This document shows, piece after piece, positions 43,654 to 51,754 of a stretch of 64,000 nucleotides of DNA. How positions within the stretch are numbered: position 1 is the first letter of the stretch; every line of letters starts with the position of its first letter. The notes below the pieces were generated by a model. The model worked only from the letters and a program-made list of their open reading frames with translations, was not told where the DNA came from and did no database searches. The DNA is from Pseudomonas sp. RIT409 (GTDB lineage: Bacteria; Pseudomonadota; Gammaproteobacteria; Pseudomonadales; Pseudomonadaceae). The stretch is taken from assembly GCF_003052515.2 (NCBI RefSeq), contig NZ_QARE02000021.1, positions 38,470 through 102,469 of the forward strand. Direction: 5' to 3'. Position numbers and translations under genes: made by a program.

Positions 43654-44349
43654 ATGTCTCGATCGGGCCTCTCGGCAACCCAATGGAAATGGTGTGCGCT
43701 GGCAATGGTGTTGGCGCTGGCAGGGTGCGCGGATCCCCATGCGTACAAGCCCGGCTACCCCGCTGAGTACAAGCGCTTGCCGGACCGGGTGGAAATCAAC
43801 GCGGTGCCGTTCTTTCGTGGCAAGGCGTTCCAGAGCGCCCCCAATGCGCTGGCCAGCATGCTGACGGTGCATGGTGTGCAGACCACCCCGGGCCTGCTGG
43901 AAAAGCCGCTCAAACTGCCAGGCGCGCAAGCCTCGCTCGATCAGAGCATGTCGACCGTTGCGCGTGAGTACGGCTTCGTGGTTTACCCGGTCGATCATCA
44001 GTTTCCCGACTTGCTCGCCCAGGTCTCGGCCGGATACCCGGTCCTGGTGCGTTTCAACGAAGGTTCGCTGTGGTGGAAAGAGCAGCGCTATGGGGTGTTG
44101 GTCGGCTTCGATCAGAACAAACGCACTGTGCTGGTCTATACCGGGCTAGGGCGCATGACCGAAAGCTTCGAGGGGTTCACCTCCGACTGGAACAGTGCCG
44201 GTAACTGGGCGATCCTCGTTCAAAGCCCGCGTCAGCTTCCAGCGCCGGTCGACCGGGAACGCTGGCTCAAGGCGGCGAACGAACTGGCCCAGGCCGGGCA
44301 GGAACAGGCGGCGGGCGAAGCGGTAAAAGCCATCAACAACGCTCGGTGA
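43654..44349 (+). CDS. C39-like peptidase-domain lipoprotein
   Basis: A 231-residue lipoprotein with lipobox VLALAGC (Cys29). After it comes a papain-like C39-type fold: VEINAVPFFRGKAFQSAPNALASMLTVHG resembles the region where C39 peptidases carry their catalytic Cys, but the position reads Gln-Ser-Ala without Cys, so the enzyme activity is doubtful. The usual His-containing segment is replaced by YGVLVGFDQNKRTVLVYT. It may be a non-catalytic binding lipoprotein. It is monocistronic, with no functional hint from the neighbours. Confidence 0.72.
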   Translation: MSRSGLSATQWKWCALAMVLALAGCADPHAYKPGYPAEYKRLPDRVEINAVPFFRGKAFQSAPNALASMLTVHGVQTTPGLLEKPLKLPGAQASLDQSMSTVAREYGFVVYPVDHQFPDLLAQVSAGYPVLVRFNEGSLWWKEQRYGVLVGFDQNKRTVLVYTGLGRMTESFEGFTSDWNSAGNWAILVQSPRQLPAPVDRERWLKAANELAQAGQEQAAGEAVKAINNAR

Positions 44350-44441
44350 GGCGCTCATGGCGCCTATAGGCAGCGCGGTTGCGGCGGCCCAGTGAGCTGG
44401 GCCACTTGCAGCCCGTGCTGCTCCTTTTGGCGGTCCTGTGC

Positions 44442-45725
44442 TCAGACGCCCAGGCGGTCCCGCAGGCTGTAATACCACGCACCCAATGCGGTCAGCGGCG
44501 CACGTAACAGTGTCCCGCCCGGGAACGGGTAGTGGGGCAGGGCAGCGAATGCATCGAACCGCTCGGCCTGGCCTCGCAATGCTTCGGCCAGCACCTTGCC
44601 TGCCAGGTGGGTGTAGGTCACGCCGTGGCCGCTGCAGCCCTGTGAATAATAAATGTTGTCCCCCAGGCGGCCCACCTGGGGGAGGCGCGAGAGGGTCAGC
44701 AGGAAGTTTCCGGTCCAGGCATAGTCGATCTTCACGTTCTTGAGCTGCGGGAACGCCTTTAGCATTTTCGGGCGGATGATCGCTTCGATATTCGCCGGAT
44801 CCCGCGCGCCATACACCACGCCGCCACCGAAGATCAGACGCTTGTCGCCAGAGAGGCGGTAATAGTCCAGCAGGTAATTGCAGTCTTCGACGCAGTAGTC
44901 CTGCGGCAGCAGGGTGCGGGCCAGCTCGTCGCTCAGGGGCTCGGTGGTGATCACTTGGGTGCCGCAGGGCATCGATTTGGCCGCCAGTTCAGGCACCAGA
45001 TTCCCGAGGTACGCGTTGCCCGCCACGATGATGAATTTGGCCCGCACCCGGCCTTGGGCAGTATGGACCACCGGATTGGCGCCGCGGTCGATGCGGATGG
45101 CGGCGGACTGTTCATAAATCGCCCCGCCCAGTGACTCCACGGCAGCCGCTTCGCCCAGTGCCAGATTCAACGGGTGAATGTGGCCGCCGCTCATGTCGAG
45201 CATGCCGCCGACGTACTGATCGCAGGCCACGACTTCACGCATGCCGGCTGCGTCCAGTAATTCCAGTTGAGTATGGCCATAGCGTTCCCAGAGCTGCTTC
45301 TGCGACGCCAGGTGGTTCATCTGTTTGCCGGTGAGGGCGGCGAATACGCCGCCGTCTTTCAAGTCGCACTGAATCTGATATTTAGCTACGCGCTCGCGAA
45401 TGATCCGTCCGCCCTCGAAGGCCATCTGGCCCATCAGTTGCGCCTGCTTGGGCCCCACGGCGCGCTCGATCGCGTCGATGTCTCGGCTGTAGCTGTTGAC
45501 GATCTGTCCGCCGTTTCGCCCCGATGCGCCGAAGCCGACTTTCGCCGCTTCCAGCACGGTGACCTTGAAACCGCTTTCCAACAGAAACAGCGCGCTCGAC
45601 AAACCCGTATAGCCGGCGCCAATGACGCACACGTCAGTTTCGACTTCGCCCTGCAGCGCGGGGCGGTGGGGCGCAGGGTTGGCGGACGCGGCGTAATACG
45701 ATTGCGGGTAAGCGGTGTTCGTCAT
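44442..45725 (-). CDS. FAD-dependent amine oxidoreductase (PuuB-like)
   Basis: A 427-residue DAO-family flavoprotein. The dinucleotide-binding motif VCVIGAGYTGLSSALFLLESG starts near residue 32, followed by GFGASGRNGGQIV, and the C-terminal SQGCSGHGVTYTHLAGKVLAEAL contacts the flavin. It is typical in length and sequence of gamma-glutamylputrescine oxidoreductases and related enzymes, which oxidise amines to aldehydes with H2O2 release. No other polyamine-catabolism gene lies nearby, so the substrate is unproved. Confidence 0.88.
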   Translation of the reverse strand: MTNTAYPQSYYAASANPAPHRPALQGEVETDVCVIGAGYTGLSSALFLLESGFKVTVLEAAKVGFGASGRNGGQIVNSYSRDIDAIERAVGPKQAQLMGQMAFEGGRIIRERVAKYQIQCDLKDGGVFAALTGKQMNHLASQKQLWERYGHTQLELLDAAGMREVVACDQYVGGMLDMSGGHIHPLNLALGEAAAVESLGGAIYEQSAAIRIDRGANPVVHTAQGRVRAKFIIVAGNAYLGNLVPELAAKSMPCGTQVITTEPLSDELARTLLPQDYCVEDCNYLLDYYRLSGDKRLIFGGGVVYGARDPANIEAIIRPKMLKAFPQLKNVKIDYAWTGNFLLTLSRLPQVGRLGDNIYYSQGCSGHGVTYTHLAGKVLAEALRGQAERFDAFAALPHYPFPGGTLLRAPLTALGAWYYSLRDRLGV

Positions 45726-45931
45726 CCTGTAGGCCCCTGTTTAATATTCTTGACGAGTGCGCCGATGCTACCCGAGATAAAACGCAGCCACCAGTGGAAT
45801 TGGGGCGGTGAGGTGTCGGAAATATTTATCGGTTGAGAAGAGCGCTTGATAAAAGCCGATCGTTTTCAGTGGCTTATCGAAAATGCGCGGTTGACAGCCT
45901 GTTGAATATCCGTAGAATGCCGCCCCACAGC

Positions 45932-46008
45932 AGGCACGTAGCTCAGTTGGTTAGAGCACCACCTTGACATGGTGGGGGTCGTTGGTTCGAGTCCAATCGT
46001 GCCTACCA
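45932..46008 (+). tRNA. tRNA-Val (anticodon GAC)
   Basis: A 77-base cloverleaf: acceptor AGGCACG/CGTGCCT, D arm GCTC/GAGC, anticodon stem CCACC/GGTGG with loop TTGACAT (anticodon GAC, reading GUC/GUU Val codons), T arm GTTGG-TTCGAGT-CCAAT and an encoded CCA end. It stands alone, with no other tRNA close by. Confidence 0.96.
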
Positions 46009-46037
46009 AACAAATCCGCTTTCTGCTGGCGGTAACG

Positions 46038-46067
46038 AAAAGGGCGATCCGAAAGGTTCGCCCTTTT
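46038..46067 (+). terminator. Terminator after tRNA-Val
   Basis: AAAAGGGCGA-T-CC pairs with GG-T-TCGCCCTTTT around a GAAA tetraloop, ending in five T. One T-T mismatch interrupts the stem. Confidence 0.88.
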
Positions 46068-46218
46068 TGCTTTTCTCTGGCCAAAAATGGGCAGGCCCGA
46101 TTCTGGATCCAATAACCTCACTCCATCACCGTTCGACAAACGGTAGGCTGAGTCTATTGTAAAGGTGATATCACAATGACATATTTCTTGCGTCATTCAC
46201 TGCCCATCGTGTGCATCA

Positions 46219-46872
46219 ATGCGACCCTTATTGCCTCTCGTAGCAGCCTGTGCGCTGCTCAGCGGGTGCAATGGAGTGCCAACCGCTTTCAACCAGGACC
46301 CTGTTTACGATCAAGCCATTCTCGTCCATTCGGGCGGCCCGCTCCCATACCTGTTAATGGGCACGGCGGTGCAGTGGAATGAGGATTACGCTGTCACGGT
46401 CAAGCATATCCCCTACGTTCCCGGTGCCGTGTATCAAGGGCAGGGCGACGTTCAGTTCTTCCGCCACAAGGCAAACGGTGTGCCGGTGTGGCGGACCTAC
46501 CGGCCAGGCGAGGCGGTCACTGCAGTGGGATACAACTCACTGTACATGTCGGTCAAGGGCAGTGGTCACGCTTTGCCCGCGATGGTGAGGCTCGATACCA
46601 AGGAAGGCAACGTCATGTACGGCACCCACGACGGCCCGACGGCCAAAGGGATGTCAGGCGGGCCGGTGTTCGCGGAAGACGGCAAGGTGGTCGGGATTAC
46701 CGTGGCGTTCTTGACCCGCAGCGATCTGGCGGCGATCAAACGCCCGGATCTGGCCGATCAGCCCCGGGTGAGTATTTTCATGCCCTATGCGCAGATCAAG
46801 CGCGAATGGAACCGCTACCTGGCCCAGGCCAAACCGGTGGCGTCGGAAACCAGCCAGGTGGCCAGCCGCTGA
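46219..46872 (+). CDS. Trypsin-like serine-peptidase-domain lipoprotein
   Basis: A 217-residue protein with a lipobox, ALLSGC (Cys17), followed by a trypsin-like fold. The catalytic serine motif is GMSGGPVFAEDGKVVGITVA (about 149-168), and a His in AVTVKHIPY (about 62) is the candidate catalytic base. An Asp for the triad is likely in the middle strands but cannot be fixed by eye. It is probably anchored in the outer or inner membrane facing the periplasm. Its stop codon directly abuts the stop of the convergent HlyD-like gene at 46873, the two sharing a 12-bp palindrome CGCTGATCAGCG. Confidence 0.75.
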   Translation: MRPLLPLVAACALLSGCNGVPTAFNQDPVYDQAILVHSGGPLPYLLMGTAVQWNEDYAVTVKHIPYVPGAVYQGQGDVQFFRHKANGVPVWRTYRPGEAVTAVGYNSLYMSVKGSGHALPAMVRLDTKEGNVMYGTHDGPTAKGMSGGPVFAEDGKVVGITVAFLTRSDLAAIKRPDLADQPRVSIFMPYAQIKREWNRYLAQAKPVASETSQVASR

Positions 46873-48081
46873 TCAGCGTTCGCGCAGTGCTTCGCGGGCG
46901 CGGTTCAGCGGCTTGATCAGGTAGTCCAGCACCGTTTTTTCACCGGTGCGGATGTCCACCGTGGCAATCATGCCCGGGACGATGGCGAACGTCTTCCCGG
47001 CCTTGTTGCGCAACACGTCTGCATCGGTGCGGATGAACACCCGGTAGTAAAAGACCTCCGGCTTCGCCTCGTCCTGAATGGTGTCCGGAGAAATGGTCAC
47101 CACCTTGCCGTTCAGGCTGCCGTAGATCGAGTAGTCGTAGGCGGTGATCTTCACCTTGGCCGCCTGATCGGGATGAATGAAGGCGATGTCCCGTGGGGAA
47201 ATTCGAGTCTCGATCAGCAGTTGTTCATCCTGGGGCACGATCTGCATCAATTGACCGTTGGGCGGTATCACGCCACCGATGGTATTGACCTTGATGTCCT
47301 TGACGATGCCGCGCACGGGTGAGCGAAGGGTCAGGCGCGCGAGCGAGTCGGTGCGACCGCGGATCACTGCCGCCAGGGTTTTGGCCTCGGCACTGGCTTT
47401 GGCCAGGTCTTCTCGGGCGCGCACCATGTAATCCGAACGGGCTTCGGTGGCCTTGAGTTCCAGTTCCGAACGCTGGCGGTTCAGGCGCAGCACTTCCACT
47501 TTGCTGGATGCGCCAATCCTGGCCAGGTTCTCGGTGATTTCCAGCTCACTGCGCACCAGCTTCAGCGAGCTTTGAATCCCCGCCAGCGTGTCGTCTAGGC
47601 CTTTGCGGCGGGTCTTGTAGAGTTCGGTTTCGGCGCGGATCAAATCCGGCGCATCGCTCAGCGACGGGTCGAACTTCAATGGCTGGTCGCTGACTTCGGC
47701 CTGCAAGCGGTTCAGGCTGGCCAGGGCCGCCCGGTACTTCGCCTCGCTTTCGCCCACATTGGATTCGTTCTTCACCGCATCGAGCTGCGCGAGCACCTGG
47801 CCGCGCTCGACCATCGCCCCCTCGGTGACGTTCAGTTGCTGGATGATGCCGCCCTCCATCGATTGGATGACCTGCTCGCGGGAGCTAGGGATCACCTTGC
47901 CGGTGCCGCTCGAGACTTCCACCACTTCGAACCATGCCGCCCAAGCGAAAAAACACCCCAGCATCAGCGCGCAGCCCCAGATCACGCGGGCACCGCCCAC
48001 CAGTTTTCGTTCATCGCTGCCGTCCAGGTGGGACACTGGGTCGGGTAGGCGCGGTGGCTGATCGATGATGACTGCGCTCAT
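46873..48081 (-). CDS. Type I secretion membrane-fusion protein (HlyD/LapC/LapJ-like)
   Basis: A 402-residue HlyD-family adaptor. A single membrane helix (about 30-50, VIWGCALMLGCFFAWAAWFEVVEV) is followed by a lipoyl-like half (QSMEGGIIQQLNVTEGAMVERGQVLAQLDA), a long coiled-coil hairpin and the returning lipoyl half plus beta-barrel (VNTIGGVIPPNGQLMQIVPQDEQLLIETRI). It links the ABC exporter to the outer-membrane channel. It overlaps the ABC gene by 4 bp and is the last gene of the adhesin-export cluster. Confidence 0.92.
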   Translation of the reverse strand: MSAVIIDQPPRLPDPVSHLDGSDERKLVGGARVIWGCALMLGCFFAWAAWFEVVEVSSGTGKVIPSSREQVIQSMEGGIIQQLNVTEGAMVERGQVLAQLDAVKNESNVGESEAKYRAALASLNRLQAEVSDQPLKFDPSLSDAPDLIRAETELYKTRRKGLDDTLAGIQSSLKLVRSELEITENLARIGASSKVEVLRLNRQRSELELKATEARSDYMVRAREDLAKASAEAKTLAAVIRGRTDSLARLTLRSPVRGIVKDIKVNTIGGVIPPNGQLMQIVPQDEQLLIETRISPRDIAFIHPDQAAKVKITAYDYSIYGSLNGKVVTISPDTIQDEAKPEVFYYRVFIRTDADVLRNKAGKTFAIVPGMIATVDIRTGEKTVLDYLIKPLNRAREALRER

Positions 48082-50231
48082 GCCGGTGCTCCTTGCGGTT
48101 GACGCAGCCGGGCCAGGGCGGCTTCCCGATGGTCATCGATGACGATGCGGCCGTTGTCCAGCACGATGATGCGCTCCATGAGCTGGAGCACACTGACCCG
48201 ATGCGTGGCGACGATCAGGGTGCGGCCGTGGCACCAGGTGGCGAGTTTCTCCAACAGGAAACGCTCGGTGATGTCGTCCAGAGATGCCGTGGGCTCATCG
48301 AGCAGCAGCACCTGCGGCTGGCGCAGCAGCAGACGCGAGAGCAACAGGCTTTGACGCTGGCCGCCCGACAACCCCAGCCCCCCTTCGAGAATCAGATGGT
48401 CCATGCCCTTGGGCAACTGCCGCACGAAGTCCAGCGCGCCAGTGACGGCCAGGGCCGCAACGATTTCCTGGTCGCTGGCCTGGCCTGCACCGAGGGTAAT
48501 GTTGTCCCGCAGGGTCCCGTGGAACAGCCGCGCCTGTTGCGACATCAGCCCCACGTCACGCCGCAGGTCGGCCGGGTCCAGGTGGGCGAGGGCGATGCCG
48601 TCCAGAGTGGTTTCGCCGGTGGCGAGGTCCATGCCGCCGGCGAGGGCGTGAAGCAGCGTGGATTTACCCGCACCATTGCGGCCAAGAATGGCGATGCGCT
48701 CGCCAGGGCGAATCTTCAGGTTGATGTCGCTGAGGGCAGGGGCGGATTCCTCACTGTAGCGAAAGCCCGCCTGACGCAGTTGGAAGTCGCCGCGGATGGC
48801 AGGCAGGTGCACCCGCTGGCTGCCTTCGGGATGATCGACGGGCAGTTGCATGAGGCGGTTCAGACCTTCCAACGCGACCTTGGCCTGCTGCCAGCGGGTC
48901 AGCACATGGGTGACCTGCGCCAGGGGCGCCATCATCCGCGACGACAGGATCGAGGCCGCCACCAGGCTGCCGGTGGTCAGGTCACCGGCAATCACCATCG
49001 GCGCGCCGAACACGATGACCACCGCGAATACGCCTCCCTGGACGCTCTGGGTCCAGGCCACCAGGCTGTTGGTCAGGCCTCGCAGGCGCAAACTGCTGTC
49101 GGCGGAAGCGGCGTTGTATTGGTTCCACTGCTGCTGGAACCGCTGTTCAGCCTGCAGCGCCTTGATGTCGTCCAGCCCTTGCACACTTTCCACCAGCATC
49201 GCGTTGCGCAGCGCCGCTTCACGCATCGACGCGTTGGCCAGGCGGGCCAGACGACGTTGCGCGACGATGCCCGGCACGATCATGAGCACCACCGCCAGCA
49301 AAGGCACCAGCACAAGGGGGCCGCCAATCAGATAGAACACCAGCAGAAACAACAGGAAGAACGGCATGTCGGCCAGCGCCGTCGCCGTGCTGGAGGTGAT
49401 CAGGTCGCGGATCTGCTCCAGCTCGCGCAGCTGTGAGATGAACGAACCGGTGGATTTGGGGCGCGCGGAATTGCGCAAGCGCAGAGCGTGGCCGAACACC
49501 AGGTCCGAGACGCGCAGGTCAGCGCGCTTGCCCAGCACGTCGGTCATGCGCAGACGCATGATGCGCATCACGAAGTCGAACCCCAATGCCAACAGCACGC
49601 CTCCGAAGAGTACATAGAGGGTTGGCAGCGATTCGGCCGGAATGACGCGGTCGTAGACCTGCATCGAAAACAGCACCCCGGCCATGCCTAGCAGATTGGC
49701 CACCAGCGAAGCGATCATGACGTGGGTGTAGGGGCGCAGGTCGCTGAGCACGATGCGCCGGAACCAGTGCTCATCGTAGGGCTTGATGTAGTCGTTGGTG
49801 CGCACATCGCTCAAGGGCTGGGTCGGACGCAGGATAGCGGTGCGCAGCACCTGTTCCGCCAGGGCATCGGGTTCGACCCGGCTTTGCAGGCCTTGATCGC
49901 CGCTGAAGGCGATGCCCAAATCTCCCTGTTCACCCATGCTCTCGATCACGCCGACCTGACCGTCGCGCAACTGCACCACCAGTGGCGTGCGCCAGCGGGT
50001 CAGGCTTTTGGTGTCGAAGGACGCGAACTTGACGCTCAACCCGGCCTGTCGGGCCATGTGCCGCACGCCGTCTTCGAGGCGACCTGTGGGGTGCAATGAC
50101 GCCAGCCGAACACTTTCCGGTGAAACATCCAGGCGGTAGTGGCGTGCCACGTTGAGCACGGCTTCCAGCCAGGGACCGAGGTCCTGACGGGCGTCGCCAG
50201 CCGGTTGGGGGATGACGATGGGATCGGTCAT
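48078..50231 (-). CDS. Type I secretion ABC transporter with C39-like domain (LapB/LapI-like)
   Basis: A 717-residue permease-ATPase fusion. Residues 1-130 resemble a C39 peptidase but lack its catalytic Cys, as in RTX-type exporters where the domain only binds substrate. Six membrane helices follow, then the ATPase: Walker A GRNGAGKST, signature LSGGQRQSLLLSRLLL, Walker B VLLLDEPTAS and the switch His in IVATHRVSVL. It powers export of the adhesin across the inner membrane. It overlaps the upstream TolC-like gene and the downstream HlyD-like gene by 4 bp each. Confidence 0.93.
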   Translation of the reverse strand: MTDPIVIPQPAGDARQDLGPWLEAVLNVARHYRLDVSPESVRLASLHPTGRLEDGVRHMARQAGLSVKFASFDTKSLTRWRTPLVVQLRDGQVGVIESMGEQGDLGIAFSGDQGLQSRVEPDALAEQVLRTAILRPTQPLSDVRTNDYIKPYDEHWFRRIVLSDLRPYTHVMIASLVANLLGMAGVLFSMQVYDRVIPAESLPTLYVLFGGVLLALGFDFVMRIMRLRMTDVLGKRADLRVSDLVFGHALRLRNSARPKSTGSFISQLRELEQIRDLITSSTATALADMPFFLLFLLVFYLIGGPLVLVPLLAVVLMIVPGIVAQRRLARLANASMREAALRNAMLVESVQGLDDIKALQAEQRFQQQWNQYNAASADSSLRLRGLTNSLVAWTQSVQGGVFAVVIVFGAPMVIAGDLTTGSLVAASILSSRMMAPLAQVTHVLTRWQQAKVALEGLNRLMQLPVDHPEGSQRVHLPAIRGDFQLRQAGFRYSEESAPALSDINLKIRPGERIAILGRNGAGKSTLLHALAGGMDLATGETTLDGIALAHLDPADLRRDVGLMSQQARLFHGTLRDNITLGAGQASDQEIVAALAVTGALDFVRQLPKGMDHLILEGGLGLSGGQRQSLLLSRLLLRQPQVLLLDEPTASLDDITERFLLEKLATWCHGRTLIVATHRVSVLQLMERIIVLDNGRIVIDDHREAALARLRQPQGAPA

Positions 50232-51715
50232 GGCAGGATCTCCACGTGCTGAATGGTGCTGTGGTCGATACCGAACGCCCGGCGCAAACCGCCACTGTTG
50301 TAGAGGCAGTCGATCTGCAAACGGCGCAGGTCAGCCTGGGTGTTGGCCAGGTCGAAGCGTGACTGATGAATTTCCTGCTCGGCATTGAGCAAGTCCAGCA
50401 AGGGCCGTGTACCCAGTTCCAGGTATTGCTTGCCATACAGTTCGCGGGCTTCACTGATGCTTGTCTCGCGGAACTGCAGCGAGTCCAGTCGTCGGCTGAG
50501 CCCTGACGTCTGTGCCTGGGCTTCGGTCAGCCCCTGCCGCGCCTGGAGTTTGGCGGCGTCCTCTGCGGAGTCGGCCGCCGTCAGGGCATAGCTCGCCGCG
50601 CGGCTGCGGGCACTGATGGCACCGCCTTGATAGATCGGAACTTCCAGATTGAGAAAAATGGCCGCCTGCGTCCGATCGATGGCCGGGTTCTGGTCAGCGT
50701 AATGGTCATCCAGGTATTGATTGAGCGAGGGCTGGAGGGACAGGGTCGGATAGGCCTCTGCCTTGGCCTGGGCCAGCTCGGCCTGCGCCTGGGTGCGCTG
50801 CGCCACGGCTTGCAGGACCCCCGGCAAGGCATCGGTGATCACCGGTGCATTGCACGACTGGTTCAAGGACGGGGCGAAGTCATCGGTCACCCTGGGCGTG
50901 CTCTGTCGCCCGAGGAGGTTGGACAGCGTCTGCTGCCAGCGGGCGTACTGCGCTTTGTATTCCTGAAGCGTGGCGATCGCACCATCGACCCTGGACTGCG
51001 CCTGCACCACGTCGGAACGGGTGCTGGCACCCATGTCGCTGCGCTGGCGGGCCAACTCGACGATGTCGCCGACGCCCTTGATCTGCTCGCGGGAGATGTC
51101 CAGCAGGCGTTGGTAGCGTTGCACCTCGATGTAGGCGAATGCGGTATCCCGGCCGACCTGGTCGATGGCCAGCAGGATGCTTGCCTGGCTGCGGGCAACC
51201 TTGGCGCGCGCCGCCTCCACTGCACTGGAGACTTTGCCGAAGTCGTACAGCATCTGTTTCAGCGAAATGCTCACCGACTGGCTGCCCGCGTCGCTGCCGT
51301 AGCCACTGCTGTAGCCACCCTTGATCCCTCCGGCGATTTGCGGGTAATAACCGGCTTCGGCCACGTTGATGCCCTCGGCCTGTTGATACAAGGTGCCGAC
51401 GGCCTCGGCGATGCTCGGGTGCCAGTCCACTGCCAGGCGCACGGCTTGTTGCAAGCCGAGGGTTTCCTCGCCTTGCCGGCTCATGTCCCTGCCCGATACC
51501 GAGGGCGCGTCGGGCCGGGTTACCTCGCGCGTTGCCTGGCGCTTTGCGCCGGGCGTATCCCGGGCCCGCTGCGGCTGGCTTTGCAGACGGGTCGGGCTGA
51601 TGCTGCGCAGCGTGGGATCGATGTCATCCTCCGCTGCAACCTGGGTGACACATCCCTGATACAGGCCGATGGTCAGCGCGACCATCGGCCAGGTGTGGCG
51701 GCGAGCAGACTTCAC
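50228..51715 (-). CDS. TolC-family outer-membrane export channel (LapH/LapE-like)
   Basis: A 495-residue outer-membrane efflux protein. The N-terminal signal (MKSARRHTWPMVALTIGLYQGC) is followed by a region rich in Arg/Pro and then two TolC repeats: LGLQQAVRLAVDWHPSIAEA and ISLKQMLYDFGKVSSAVEAARA in the first, AQAELAQAKAEAYPTLSLQPSLNQ and LEVPIYQGGAISARSRAASYAL in the second. It forms the outer-membrane tunnel of the type I system. It begins 39 bp after the adhesin stop, so the adhesin and its exporter are one operon, in the order adhesin-channel-ABC-adaptor. Confidence 0.92.
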   Translation of the reverse strand: MKSARRHTWPMVALTIGLYQGCVTQVAAEDDIDPTLRSISPTRLQSQPQRARDTPGAKRQATREVTRPDAPSVSGRDMSRQGEETLGLQQAVRLAVDWHPSIAEAVGTLYQQAEGINVAEAGYYPQIAGGIKGGYSSGYGSDAGSQSVSISLKQMLYDFGKVSSAVEAARAKVARSQASILLAIDQVGRDTAFAYIEVQRYQRLLDISREQIKGVGDIVELARQRSDMGASTRSDVVQAQSRVDGAIATLQEYKAQYARWQQTLSNLLGRQSTPRVTDDFAPSLNQSCNAPVITDALPGVLQAVAQRTQAQAELAQAKAEAYPTLSLQPSLNQYLDDHYADQNPAIDRTQAAIFLNLEVPIYQGGAISARSRAASYALTAADSAEDAAKLQARQGLTEAQAQTSGLSRRLDSLQFRETSISEARELYGKQYLELGTRPLLDLLNAEQEIHQSRFDLANTQADLRRLQIDCLYNSGGLRRAFGIDHSTIQHVEILP

Positions 51716-51754
51716 GTGATTCCCTTACTGTCGGTTTGCTGGCTGTTCCCTGCG

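Noticed and set aside
45866..46196. Minus-strand open frames of 72 and 81 codons across the tRNA
   Set aside because: They run through the tRNA-Val gene and its terminator, and their translation contains the typical antisense-of-tRNA peptide.
45932..46218. tRNA-Val as an integration site for a mobile element
   Set aside because: No integrase, transposase or duplicated tRNA 3' end is visible nearby, and the flanking genes look like ordinary core genes.
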